DNA from: JAJTDS01 sp964202895
GTDB taxonomy: Bacteria; Pseudomonadota; Alphaproteobacteria; Rickettsiales; UBA1997
Assembly (NCBI GenBank): GCA_964202895.1
Contig: CAXNJM010000001.1
Location: forward strand, 1 to 64,000
Direction of reading: 5' to 3'
Length of the DNA: 64,000 bases
Shown: positions 26,043 to 34,936 of the stretch, piece after piece
Layout: the number at the start of each line of letters is the position of its first letter
Position numbering within the stretch: the first letter of the stretch is position 1
Notes under the pieces: generated by a model
Seen by the model: the letters and a program-made list of their open reading frames with translations, nothing else
What the model was told of the DNA's origin: nothing
Databases searched by the model: none
Made by a program: the position numbers and the translations under genes

Positions 26043-27251
26043 ATGACAAATTTAGAATTGGCAAATTTTTCTGTTAAAGAAGAGTTTAGTAGGGGTCGTT
26101 TATATAACGAAAATTATCAAGATAATAAATATCGCTCAATATTTGGCAGAGATAGAGATCGCATCATTAACTCTTCTGCTTTTAGAAGATTGCAGTACAA
26201 GACTCAGGTTTTTGTTAATCACGAAGGCGATCATTACCGAACCCGTCTTACTCATTCTTTGGAGGTGGCTCAAATTGCTAGATGGATAGCTGGAGGTCTT
26301 TCTATTAATAAAGATTTAGCTGAAATAGTTTCTCTTATTCACGATATAGGTCATCCAGCTTTTGGTCATGCAGGAGAAGAGGCTTTAAATCAAAAAATGA
26401 TGCTGATTATCGATGAAAATAATCAAAAATTAAACTTCTCTCATAATGCCCACACTTTAAAGCTAATTACAAAAATCGAAACAAGATTTGTTGATTTTGA
26501 AGGGCTTAATCTTTCTTGGGAAATATTGGAAGCAGTAGTTAAGCATAATGGTGCTTTTATTTATCCTAAAACGGCTGAAGAATATATAGTAAAATATAAC
26601 GATATTCACGATCTTGAATTGCTTTTATCGCCCAGTCTTGAAGGTCAAGTTTCTGCGATAGCTGATGATATAGCCTATAATAATCATGATTTAGAAGATG
26701 GTTTAAGAGCTGGTCTTTTTGATATTGAAGATTTATTTGAATTGCCTTTGGTGGGTAAGATTTATAGCGATATTTTAAAAAAATATCCTAAAATTAAGAG
26801 GGAATTATTGGTTGGTGAAGCTAAGAAAATTATTACTTTGGCGATGGTTGTTAATTTAATTGAATCCAGCAAAAAAAATATCAAGGATAATAAAATAAAG
26901 ACTCTTGAAGAGGTTAGGTTATTTAAAGATTTTTTAATTAATTTCGATAGTGAATTTCAAGAAATTCAAAGGCGGATTAAAAGCTTTTTGATGGCAAAAA
27001 TGTATCGACATCCGATTGTAAATCAAATGACTAAAAGTGCTAAAGATATAATTTCAACAATTTTTGATTTTTATTTTACGAGTCCGCAATTTTTACCGCC
27101 AGATCTTTTTGTTAACAACATTACGGGCGAAGAAAATATCGATATTAAAAATATAAATTTAGTTAAAAAAGCAGAAATCGTTAGCGATTATATTGCTGGA
27201 ATGACTGATCGTTTTGCGATTAACGAATATAAAAGAATTACAGATAGTTAA
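26043..27251 (+). CDS. dgt: deoxyguanosinetriphosphate triphosphohydrolase-like protein
   Basis: A 402-residue HD-domain dNTP triphosphohydrolase that splits dNTPs into nucleosides and triphosphate. Evidence: N-terminal FGRDRDRIINSSAFRRLQYKTQVF, then THSLEVAQIARWI, LIHDIGHPAFGHAGEEAL (metal-binding HD) and, further on, ADDIAYNNHDLEDGL, in the order seen in the dGTPase-like family of Alphaproteobacteria. Its stop codon directly abuts the ATG of the next gene. Confidence 0.93.
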   Translation: MTNLELANFSVKEEFSRGRLYNENYQDNKYRSIFGRDRDRIINSSAFRRLQYKTQVFVNHEGDHYRTRLTHSLEVAQIARWIAGGLSINKDLAEIVSLIHDIGHPAFGHAGEEALNQKMMLIIDENNQKLNFSHNAHTLKLITKIETRFVDFEGLNLSWEILEAVVKHNGAFIYPKTAEEYIVKYNDIHDLELLLSPSLEGQVSAIADDIAYNNHDLEDGLRAGLFDIEDLFELPLVGKIYSDILKKYPKIKRELLVGEAKKIITLAMVVNLIESSKKNIKDNKIKTLEEVRLFKDFLINFDSEFQEIQRRIKSFLMAKMYRHPIVNQMTKSAKDIISTIFDFYFTSPQFLPPDLFVNNITGEENIDIKNINLVKKAEIVSDYIAGMTDRFAINEYKRITDS

Positions 27252-28034
27252 ATGGCAGATTTTTTAATAAATCCATTTTTAGCATTAATTTTAATTGCTG
27301 TAATTTGCGGAATGTTGGGTAGCTTTGTGCTTTGGAAAAACCTTTCTTATTTTGGCGATGCAATTTCACATTCAATGCTTCTTGCAATCGCTATAGCATT
27401 AGTTATAAAAATGAATTTATGGTTAGCGATGCTTGCAATTGCTGGCTGTATGATTGTAGTAATAAGATATTTTATTGATAATAAATATTTAAAAAATGAC
27501 ACCATTTTGGCAATTACAACTTATTGCTTTGTTGCCTTGGCATTGCTGGTTGCAGATTTAAATGGCGGAATAAAATTTAATAACTATATTTTTGGCGAGG
27601 TTTTAACTGCCAATAAAAGCGATGTAATTGCTTTGTTGCTAATTTTAGTCTTAACAACTTTATATCTTACAATTGCTTTTAGAAAAATTTTACTAATTAG
27701 AATTAATGAAGATTTAGCAAGAATTAAAAATATTAAAATTGATTTTTGGCAAATATCTTTTTTGTTGTTATTGTCAATATTGATCGCATTGGCAATGCAA
27801 ATTGTTGGAGTTTTACTACTTACTGCGATGATGATTATTCCTTCTGCGATAGCAAGAATAATGGCAAAATCCCCCTTGCAAATGATTATAATATCGGTTG
27901 TTATTGGTGTTGTATCGGCAATTGCTGGTTTTTATTTTGCGGTAAAATTTAATCTAAATGCAAGTGCAACAATGGTTGCAACTACTGGCTTGATATTTAT
28001 TGTCAATAATTTGATTGTAAAATTAAAAAAATGA
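27252..28034 (+). CDS. znuB: metal ABC transporter permease (ZnuB-like)
   Basis: A 260-residue polytopic membrane protein of the ABC-3 family, which imports zinc or manganese. It has about seven to eight membrane segments, the early FVLWKNLSYFGDAISHSMLLAIA motif typical of ZnuB, and the late GVLLLTAMMIIPSAIARI region. It starts on the base following the dgt stop. The ATPase (ZnuC) and binding protein (ZnuA) are not adjacent, so they must be elsewhere or replaced. Confidence 0.88.
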   Translation: MADFLINPFLALILIAVICGMLGSFVLWKNLSYFGDAISHSMLLAIAIALVIKMNLWLAMLAIAGCMIVVIRYFIDNKYLKNDTILAITTYCFVALALLVADLNGGIKFNNYIFGEVLTANKSDVIALLLILVLTTLYLTIAFRKILLIRINEDLARIKNIKIDFWQISFLLLLSILIALAMQIVGVLLLTAMMIIPSAIARIMAKSPLQMIIISVVIGVVSAIAGFYFAVKFNLNASATMVATTGLIFIVNNLIVKLKK

Positions 28035-28102
28035 GACAAAATACCAAAAATCTAACATAAGCTTTTATTTTAAGCTTTTCATTATCAAATATAAGAAAAT
28101 TT

Positions 28103-29332
28103 ATGAACAAAATTTCTGTAAAAAACCCAATAGTTGAGCTTGATGGCGACGAAATGACGAGAATAATTTGGCATTTTATAAAAGAAAAATTAATTTTGCC
28201 ATATCTCGATGTTGATATTAAATATTATGACCTAAGTATCATTAATAGAGACAAAACAAACGATCAAATAACTATTGATAGTGCGAATGCAATAAAAAAA
28301 TATCAAGTTGGCATTAAATGCGCCACTATTACTGCCGATGAAGCAAGACAAAAAGAATTCGGATTAAAAGAAATCTGGAAATCTCCGAATGGAACTATTA
28401 GAAATATTCTTGATGGAACGGTATTCCGTGAGCCAATAGTTTGTAAAAATGTGCCAAGATTGGTAAGAAGCTGGAAGTCTCCGATCATCGTTGGCAGGCA
28501 TGCATTTGGCGATCAATATAAAGCTACTGATTTTATAATTCCTGGAGCTGGTAAATTAACCATAAAATTTACTGGTGAAAATGGCGATATAATTGAAAAA
28601 GAAGTGTTCCAATTTAATGGTTCTGGGGTTGCGATGGCAATGTACAATGTTGACGAATCGATAAAGGGATTTGCTTATTCTTGCTTTAATTTAGCTTTGC
28701 AGAAGGGGTGGCCTCTTTATTTGTCAACAAAAAACACTATTCTTAAAAAATACGATAATCGCTTTAAAGAGATTTTTCAACAAATTTATGATAGCGAATT
28801 TAAAGAAAAATTTACTGCTCAGGGCATAGTATACGAACATCGCTTGATTGATGATATGGTCGCTTCTGCCTTAAAATGGAGTGGTAGTTTTGTGTGGGCT
28901 TGTAAAAATTATGATGGAGATGTGCAGTCTGATTCCGTTGCTCAGGGCTTTGGTTCGTTGGGATTAATGACTTCTGTTTTAATTACTCCAGATGGTGAAG
29001 TTATGGAGGCTGAGGCGGCTCATGGCACGGTCACTAGGCATTTTCGCCAGCATCAAGCGGGGAAGCCAACCTCTACTAATCCAATTGCCTCAATATTCGC
29101 TTGGACTCGTGGCTTGTCTTTTCGTGCAAAACTTGATAATAATCAAGATCTTGGTAATTTTTGCGATGTTCTTGAAAAGGTTTGTATCGAAACGGTTGAA
29201 TCTGGAAAAATGACAAAAGATCTTGCTGTTTGTATTGGCGGTGAAAATGTTCAATATGGCAAAGATTATTTATATACAGAAGAATTTCTTGATGAAATTA
29301 ATAAAAATTTACAAAAATCTTTAAAAATATAA
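28103..29332 (+). CDS. icd: isocitrate dehydrogenase (NADP+), type II
   Basis: This TCA-cycle enzyme converts isocitrate to 2-oxoglutarate with NADP+. The 409-residue protein is the type II form shared by eukaryotes and many Alphaproteobacteria. Conserved parts are VELDGDEMTRIIW at the N-terminus, the ATITADEARQKEFGLKEIWKSPNGTIRN region (about 73-100, substrate and nucleotide contacts), GRHAFGDQYKATDF, and EAEAAHGTVTRHFRQHQAGKPTSTNPIASIFAW (about 308-340). The gene follows the permease by 68 bases with only a small A/T-rich inverted repeat (AAGCTT units) between. Confidence 0.97.
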   Translation: MNKISVKNPIVELDGDEMTRIIWHFIKEKLILPYLDVDIKYYDLSIINRDKTNDQITIDSANAIKKYQVGIKCATITADEARQKEFGLKEIWKSPNGTIRNILDGTVFREPIVCKNVPRLVRSWKSPIIVGRHAFGDQYKATDFIIPGAGKLTIKFTGENGDIIEKEVFQFNGSGVAMAMYNVDESIKGFAYSCFNLALQKGWPLYLSTKNTILKKYDNRFKEIFQQIYDSEFKEKFTAQGIVYEHRLIDDMVASALKWSGSFVWACKNYDGDVQSDSVAQGFGSLGLMTSVLITPDGEVMEAEAAHGTVTRHFRQHQAGKPTSTNPIASIFAWTRGLSFRAKLDNNQDLGNFCDVLEKVCIETVESGKMTKDLAVCIGGENVQYGKDYLYTEEFLDEINKNLQKSLKI

Positions 29333-29335
29333 GCA

Positions 29336-29530
29336 GTGAATAATTTAAAAAATCAATCACAGAGCGATATTAATCAACAAATACCTCGCAGAAAAAATGC
29401 TCTTACCTGCGAAGAAAGCTCGAAAATGGAGCGGGAAATAAAAAAAAATGACCAAGGTAATGTTAATAATCAACTGATGATTACTGGTTTCTCTCAACTC
29501 AATTTAAATGATAAAATCGTTAAAAAATAA
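29336..29530 (+). CDS. small hypothetical protein (uncertain)
   Basis: A 64-codon frame starting with GTG three bases after the icd stop and ending six bases before the gltX ATG, so it fits tightly between two real genes on the same strand. The product is hydrophilic, rich in Asn, Gln and Lys, with no signal peptide or membrane segment (MNNLKNQSQSDINQQIPRRK...). No family is recognised. It may be a real small gene or an open spacer. Confidence 0.35.
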   Translation: MNNLKNQSQSDINQQIPRRKNALTCEESSKMEREIKKNDQGNVNNQLMITGFSQLNLNDKIVKK

Positions 29531-29536
29531 TTGGTT

Positions 29537-30919
29537 ATGTCGATAATTACTCGTTTTGCCCCTTCTCCAACTGGAGATTTACATATAGGCGGTGCTCGAA
29601 CCGCACTATTTAACTATTTATTTGCTAAAAAAAATAATGGCAAGTTTTTACTAAGAATTGAAGACACTGATAAAAAAAGATCCACGGAATCGGCAATAAA
29701 GGCAATTTATCAAGGTCTGGAGTGGCTAGGTATTAATTGTGATGAAAAAGCCGTTTTGCAATCAAGTAATATAACTAGGCATCACCAAGTTGCTTATCAA
29801 CTACTTGAAAATAATCAAGCATATTATTGCTACACTAGTGCGGAAGAGCTTGCAGAGATGAGAGAGAAAGCGGAAAAAAAAGGGCAAATATTTCGCTTTA
29901 AAAGTGAGTGGCGAGAAAAACAGCCTTCTCAAGCCGTAAATATAAAGCCTGTCATTAGAATAAAAGCGCCTTTGGACGGCGAAACCATTATTAACGACCT
30001 AATTCAAGGCGAGGTAAGGGTTGCAAATAGCGAGCTTGATGATTTGGTAATGCTTAGGTCTGATGATACTCCAACCTATATGCTAGCCGTTGTGGTTGAT
30101 GATTATGATATGAATATTAGTCACATTATTAGAGGAGACGATCATTTAACTAATGCCTTTCGTCAAAAAATAATTTATCAAGCTTTAAATTGGAAGGTGC
30201 CAGAATTTGCACACATTCCTTTAATTTACGGTAATGATGGAACAAAAATGTCAAAAAGACACGGTGCTACTGCGGTTGTAGATTATGCCAAAATGGGTTA
30301 TTTACCGCAAGCGATGAGAAATTATCTTTTAAAATTGGGTTGGGCACATCAAAATGATGAAATTATAAGTGATAATCAGGCAATAGAATGGTTTAATCTT
30401 GAGGCAATCGGTAGATCGCCATCACGATTTGACTTTGCTAAATTAAATTTTTTAAACAAGCATTATTTAAAAAACCTCTCCAATGAGGAGATATTTTCTT
30501 TGATTTTGCCTAACTTTAATAATCAGCCAAGCGAATTAGAGGCAAAAAAAATTATCAAAGCAATTAATTTTTGTAAAGAAAGAGCTGAGACATTAATTGA
30601 TCTCATTGCGATCGTTGAGCCTTATTTTGATAATTGTGAATTTTTGATTAATCAAGAAGATCAAGGTAAGTTAATTAATAATCAGCAATTGCTAATTAAT
30701 TTAAGTAAGTTGATAGATTCTACTGATGATTGGAATCATGACCAAATAAAAGAATATTTTAATAAATTTTGCCAAGAATATGGTTTGAAAATTAAAGATT
30801 TTGGTCCAATACTAAGAATTGCTTTAACTGGCTCTAGCTCTTCTGCTGGCGGAGTGTTTGAAGTTTGTGAAATAATTGGTAAAAGCGAAGCCCAAAAAAG
30901 AATTAACAATTTATTGTAA
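29537..30919 (+). CDS. gltX: glutamate--tRNA ligase
   Basis: A class I aminoacyl-tRNA synthetase charging tRNA-Glu. The 460-residue protein has RFAPSPTGDLHIGGARTALFN (HIGH-type motif HIGG), LRIEDTD, the RGDDHLTNAFRQ segment and the KMSKRHG (KMSKS-type) loop, then the anticodon-binding helical domain. I start at the ATG giving MSIITRF, which fits the family; an upstream TTG in frame would add two residues. Many Alphaproteobacteria carry two gltX paralogues, so it could be the one that misacylates tRNA-Gln. It is convergent with the SpoT gene. Confidence 0.96.
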   Translation: MSIITRFAPSPTGDLHIGGARTALFNYLFAKKNNGKFLLRIEDTDKKRSTESAIKAIYQGLEWLGINCDEKAVLQSSNITRHHQVAYQLLENNQAYYCYTSAEELAEMREKAEKKGQIFRFKSEWREKQPSQAVNIKPVIRIKAPLDGETIINDLIQGEVRVANSELDDLVMLRSDDTPTYMLAVVVDDYDMNISHIIRGDDHLTNAFRQKIIYQALNWKVPEFAHIPLIYGNDGTKMSKRHGATAVVDYAKMGYLPQAMRNYLLKLGWAHQNDEIISDNQAIEWFNLEAIGRSPSRFDFAKLNFLNKHYLKNLSNEEIFSLILPNFNNQPSELEAKKIIKAINFCKERAETLIDLIAIVEPYFDNCEFLINQEDQGKLINNQQLLINLSKLIDSTDDWNHDQIKEYFNKFCQEYGLKIKDFGPILRIALTGSSSSAGGVFEVCEIIGKSEAQKRINNLL

Positions 30920-30943
30920 TTTTTTCGATTTTTTTCGAAATGC

Positions 30944-33115
30944 TTAATTTTTGCTAGTTAGTCTTTCAACTTCAATAACATTTCTTGACATTCTGAGTGT
31001 CGATAAAATCTTCTCAAGATGCTCAACTGTTTTTACCTCTAAGTCCATCGTAATCTCAAGATGATCTGCAGATCTGTTAACCGTAGTGATTCCTGAAATA
31101 TTAACTTGCCTTTTAGCTACTATGCTACTTATATCTGCAATTGTTCCGGATTTATTTTCGATAACTAATCTAACTCTGCTTTGATAAATTTGATTTTGCA
31201 AATCTTCTTCATCTTTCCAGCATACATCGAGAACCTTTTGTTTGCTTATGGCTAGTCTCTTTAAGTTGTGGCAATTCTGGTGATGTATTGTTACTCCAGT
31301 TCCCGTATTAATTATTCCAACTATTGAATCTCCCGGAATGGGTTTACAACACCCTGCATACTGTATTGCCATACCAGGAATCAGGCCATTTATTGGTACT
31401 GAATAGTTATCTTTTGTGCTTTTTTCAAAATTTTTATTATTCTTGATGTTTTTTTTGTTTTCTTCGATATATTCTGGATAGGCTATCTTCAAAACTTCTT
31501 CGCGATGAATTGAGCCTTCTACGATTTTAAAACAAAGATCGGCAATGGTTTTTTTGTTAAAGTGGGAAAGTGTTTTTTCTAGAATTTTATCATTAATTTC
31601 AAAATTTTTATTAATAAAAAATTTATTTATAATTGCTCTCCCCAAAACACTATATTCGCCAAATTTTTCATTTTTAATAAAGCTTTTTATCGCATATCTA
31701 GCTTTAGAGGTATTGACGAATTGTAGCCAATTAGGTGATGGTTTGGCATTTTTGGCGGTGATTATTTCAATTTGATCTCCATTCTCAATTTTTTGCTTTA
31801 GGGAGGCGATTGCTCCATTGACTTTTGCAGAAATGCAGGAATTTCCTATTTCAGAATGTATGGCATAGGCAAAATCTACTAAAGTTGAATTTACGGGAAG
31901 ATTAAATATATCACCGTTTGGAGTGAAGCAAAAAATTTGGTCGGAATGCAAAATTAATTTATGATTTTTTAATACTTCACTTGCTGATTCAGAATTTTCG
32001 AATAATCCAACCAATTCTCTTAACCATCTATATTGCTTTGTTTCATTATCTAATGAATTTTTAAGATTCTTGTGCTGGGCAATGGTTTTGTATCGCCAAT
32101 GAGCAGCGACTCCCAGTTCAGAGATTTCATGCATTTGATTGTCGCGAATTTGAATCTCAATTTTTTTGTTAAAAGGCCCTAAAATAACTAAATGTAAAGA
32201 TTGATAGCCATTTTCCTTCGGGGTGCTGATGTAGTCTTTGAAGCTACCCGGAATCATTTGATAATTTGAGTTGATTATTCCTAAGGCTTTATAACAATCG
32301 GCAATATTTTCAACGGTAATTCTAAATGCCATAATATCGTGTAAATTGTGAAATCCAATATTTCTTTTTTGCATTTTTTCCCATATAGAATAAGGCTTTT
32401 TCTGCCTTCCGCTGATTTTAAAAATTATCTCTTCTTTATTAAAAATATCATTTAGGTCATTGATTATTTTATCGGTTAAATCCTTGGTTTTTTCTTGCAA
32501 TTCTGTAAGGCGATTGATTATGTAATTTCTTGCCTCTGGCTCAATTATTTCAAATGCTAAATCTTGCAATTCATCTTTAATTTTGTTGAGACCTATTCTT
32601 GATGCTAGCGGAGCATATATATCTAGGCTTTCTTTTGATTTTTTTATCTTTTTTTCTTTTGATGGCACAAAGTGAAGAGTTCTCATATTGTGTAAACGAT
32701 CCGCCAGTTTTATCAATAAAACCCTAATATCTCTTGACATTGCGATTGTTAATTTGCGGAAGTTTTCTGCAAATTTTTCATTTGTAGGTATGACTTCAAG
32801 CTGGCCAAGTTTAGTAACTCCGTCAACCAGATTAGCCACCTCTTCTCCAAAAGTTTTTTTAATTTCTTCGAGGCTTATTTCTGTATCTTCAACGACATCG
32901 TGAAGTAGGGCGGTGATTACTGAGCTTTGGTCTAGCTTTAGTTCGATTGCAATTTCAGCAACGGCAATAGGATGTGAAAAATAAGGTTCGCCAGAGTGTC
33001 TTATTTGATTTCCATGGGCTGTTCTTGCAAAAATATATGCTTTTGTGATTAGAGATTCATCAATATTTTGATGATAAGATTTAATTTTATTGATGAGATC
33101 AATGTGCAAAATCAT
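30944..33115 (-). CDS. spoT: bifunctional (p)ppGpp synthetase/hydrolase
   Basis: A full-length 723-residue Rel/SpoT protein controlling the stringent response. In order: HD hydrolase domain (FSHPIAVAEI with His48, HD at 72-73, LADRLHNMRTL at 138-148), synthetase domain with SFKDYISTPKENGYQSLH and the EIQIRDNQMHEISELGVAAHW segment, TGS domain (CFTPNGDIFNLPVNSTLVDFAYAIH, about 400-425), a helical and CCKPIPGDSIVGI zinc-finger-like region, and a C-terminal ACT domain. All active-site motifs look intact, in contrast to the fragmented spoT genes of many Rickettsia. Convergent with gltX. Confidence 0.95.
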   Translation of the reverse strand: MILHIDLINKIKSYHQNIDESLITKAYIFARTAHGNQIRHSGEPYFSHPIAVAEIAIELKLDQSSVITALLHDVVEDTEISLEEIKKTFGEEVANLVDGVTKLGQLEVIPTNEKFAENFRKLTIAMSRDIRVLLIKLADRLHNMRTLHFVPSKEKKIKKSKESLDIYAPLASRIGLNKIKDELQDLAFEIIEPEARNYIINRLTELQEKTKDLTDKIINDLNDIFNKEEIIFKISGRQKKPYSIWEKMQKRNIGFHNLHDIMAFRITVENIADCYKALGIINSNYQMIPGSFKDYISTPKENGYQSLHLVILGPFNKKIEIQIRDNQMHEISELGVAAHWRYKTIAQHKNLKNSLDNETKQYRWLRELVGLFENSESASEVLKNHKLILHSDQIFCFTPNGDIFNLPVNSTLVDFAYAIHSEIGNSCISAKVNGAIASLKQKIENGDQIEIITAKNAKPSPNWLQFVNTSKARYAIKSFIKNEKFGEYSVLGRAIINKFFINKNFEINDKILEKTLSHFNKKTIADLCFKIVEGSIHREEVLKIAYPEYIEENKKNIKNNKNFEKSTKDNYSVPINGLIPGMAIQYAGCCKPIPGDSIVGIINTGTGVTIHHQNCHNLKRLAISKQKVLDVCWKDEEDLQNQIYQSRVRLVIENKSGTIADISSIVAKRQVNISGITTVNRSADHLEITMDLEVKTVEHLEKILSTLRMSRNVIEVERLTSKN

Positions 33116-33138
33116 TGTATTTTTAATTTTTTATTTTT

Positions 33139-33222
33139 TATCTTTCTGAGTAAGAAAAATTTAGCGAATTTTTCATTCTTTATCTTTCTGAGTAATAAAA
33201 ATTTCACGGATTTTTATCATTT
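33139..33222. repeat. 42-bp tandem duplication at the 3' end of the glycosyltransferase gene
   Basis: Two units of 42 bp (33139-33180 and 33181-33222) both begin TATCTTTCTGAGTAA and match at most positions. The second unit, read on the minus strand, encodes the last 14 codons of the glycosyltransferase. The first continues past the stop and in the same frame reads KIR-stop-IFLTQKDKK-stop, so it is a decaying copy of the same gene end. Confidence 0.85.
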
Positions 33223-33964
33223 TGGCGAATCTGGAGAATGCAAAAAGTAAGCTGTAAATTATTCCTTGTGAGCCGTAACAAATGTATCTTCTAATTATCA
33301 ATGCTTTAAAAAATGCCAAAATCGGTGAGATTATAATTTTTATTGTAGAGATGTTTTTGCCCTTTTTCCAAGCATCCAGAGCTTGCAATTCTGAATAAAA
33401 GTTGATTTTTTCTATCCAGTGCTGAAATGACCTAAAAGATTGATGAAAAATAATATTTTGACATTGGCCAATTTTGTTAATTGCGGTTTTATTTTTTAGT
33501 AAAACTGAATCGTGAACTGGGCTGTTGCTGAACCCTGCATAATGAGGCTTATATAGTCTTAGTTGGTTGTAGTAATAGGCAAACTTATTTGGCTTTTCTT
33601 CAAAATGAAATTTATTAACAATTTTAATTTTATAGCCGATTATATCTGAATCTTTGCTGTGATTAATTAATTTTGTAATTTCTTCGCTTAACTCAAAAGA
33701 AAGCTCTTCGTCTGCATCAATATTTAATATCCAAGGATTAAGGCATTTTTTTTCGCCAAAAACTTTTTGTTCGCCAAAGCCATTCCATTGATTAAAGAAT
33801 ACCTTTGCCCCAAGCTCTTCTGCTATTTTGCAAGTATTGTCGGTGCTTCCAGAATCGATAACAATAATTTCTTCGGCGATATTGATTACAGATTTAATGC
33901 TGGTCGCAATTCTGTCTGCTTCATTTTTAGTAATAATGAAGACTGATAATGGAATTTTATTCAT
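33173..33964 (-). CDS. family 2 glycosyltransferase, LPS-core type (WaaE/KdtX-like)
   Basis: A 263-residue GT-A glycosyltransferase, probably adding a sugar to the inner core of lipopolysaccharide at the cytoplasmic face of the membrane. It begins LSVFIITKNEADRIATSIKS, has IIVIDSGSTDNTCKIAEELG (about 33-52), a WNGFGEQKVFGEKKC stretch and the metal-binding NIDADEEL. These together are typical of the WaaE/KdtX/LgtF group. A C-terminal hydrophobic-basic stretch (residues about 215-245) suggests membrane association. The gene end has been tandemly duplicated. Confidence 0.85.
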   Translation of the reverse strand: MNKIPLSVFIITKNEADRIATSIKSVINIAEEIIVIDSGSTDNTCKIAEELGAKVFFNQWNGFGEQKVFGEKKCLNPWILNIDADEELSFELSEEITKLINHSKDSDIIGYKIKIVNKFHFEEKPNKFAYYYNQLRLYKPHYAGFSNSPVHDSVLLKNKTAINKIGQCQNIIFHQSFRSFQHWIEKINFYSELQALDAWKKGKNISTIKIIISPILAFFKALIIRRYICYGSQGIIYSLLFAFSRFAKMIKIREIFITQKDKE

Positions 33965-34074
33965 TTTTTGTTTATAATAATTTTTTAAGAAAAAAAACCT
34001 TGCAAAAATTGATTTTGGTAATTATTTTTTTAATATCAACAATACATAATTAATCAATTAATAGCTTATTTGCA

Positions 34075-34902
34075 ATGAAAAACTCTATGAAAAAAACTTT
34101 CGCTATAATAATAGCAATGCTACTTATTGGTTTCACGGCTTTTGTTATCAAAAATTATCAAAATCATCTTAAAAAAAGAGAGTTTCAGCAAAATGAAAAA
34201 TTAAACGAAGATAAAAATTCTTTAAAAAATGATTCAGAAATCAAAGTACAAGGCGAAGAAAAAGTCAATCAGATTATTGATAAAGACAATCAATCGGCAT
34301 ATCTAGATTCATCTACAATCAACGAAGTTAGTAAATCAAAAATTCTACAAATTAAACCTGATGATTTTATTGTTGGTGATAAAAATGCCAAAATAACAAT
34401 AATTGAATATGCATCTCTTTCTTGTCCTCATTGTGCCAACTTTCACTCCGAGGCTTTTGATGAGTTAAAAACAGAATATATCGATAGCGGTAAGGCTGTA
34501 TTTATTCACCGCGATTTTATCCTTAACCAACCTTCTTTAATTGCTTCAATGTTTGCAATATGTCAAGCCGAAGATAATGCAGGTAATGCTGTTGAAAAAT
34601 ATTACTCAACTTTAAAAGCTCTTTTCAAAACTCAAAGCTCTTGGGCTTTTGACCCTAAATTTATTGACAAATTAAAGTCAATTGCTCAGCTAGACTCAAT
34701 GACACCAGAAAGATTTACCGCCTGCGTTAATAACGGCAAGTTGCAAGAAAAAATTCTTAATAATTTTATTGAAGCAAGAAAGGCTTTAAAATTAGAATCG
34801 GCTCCTACATTCTTTATTAACGGAGAAGTATTGCAAGGCTATGTCGATTACTTAACAATTAAAAAAATTATTGACCGTCAGTTAGCGGAGCCTAAAAAAT
34901 AG
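34075..34902 (+). CDS. DsbA-family thiol:disulfide oxidoreductase
   Basis: A 275-residue protein with an N-terminal signal anchor (about 6-26), a 60-residue charged linker, then a DsbA-type thioredoxin fold. The redox motif CPHC lies in EYASLSCPHCANFH and the cis-proline loop is SAPTFFING. It would introduce or exchange disulfide bonds in the periplasm. The long linker and single anchor resemble the BdbD/ScsC-like proteins of Rickettsiales rather than soluble E. coli DsbA. The periplasmic cysteine-rich proteins in this window, such as the VirB6 N-terminal part, are possible substrates. Divergent from the glycosyltransferase gene. Confidence 0.9.
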   Translation: MKNSMKKTFAIIIAMLLIGFTAFVIKNYQNHLKKREFQQNEKLNEDKNSLKNDSEIKVQGEEKVNQIIDKDNQSAYLDSSTINEVSKSKILQIKPDDFIVGDKNAKITIIEYASLSCPHCANFHSEAFDELKTEYIDSGKAVFIHRDFILNQPSLIASMFAICQAEDNAGNAVEKYYSTLKALFKTQSSWAFDPKFIDKLKSIAQLDSMTPERFTACVNNGKLQEKILNNFIEARKALKLESAPTFFINGEVLQGYVDYLTIKKIIDRQLAEPKK

Positions 34903-34936
34903 GCTTGAATATTATTAATCGCTAAAATTAAATTCA

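Noticed and set aside
28056..28078. Inverted repeat of AAGCTT units between znuB and icd as a terminator
   Set aside because: A/T-rich and short, with no T-tract in the right place; likely chance.
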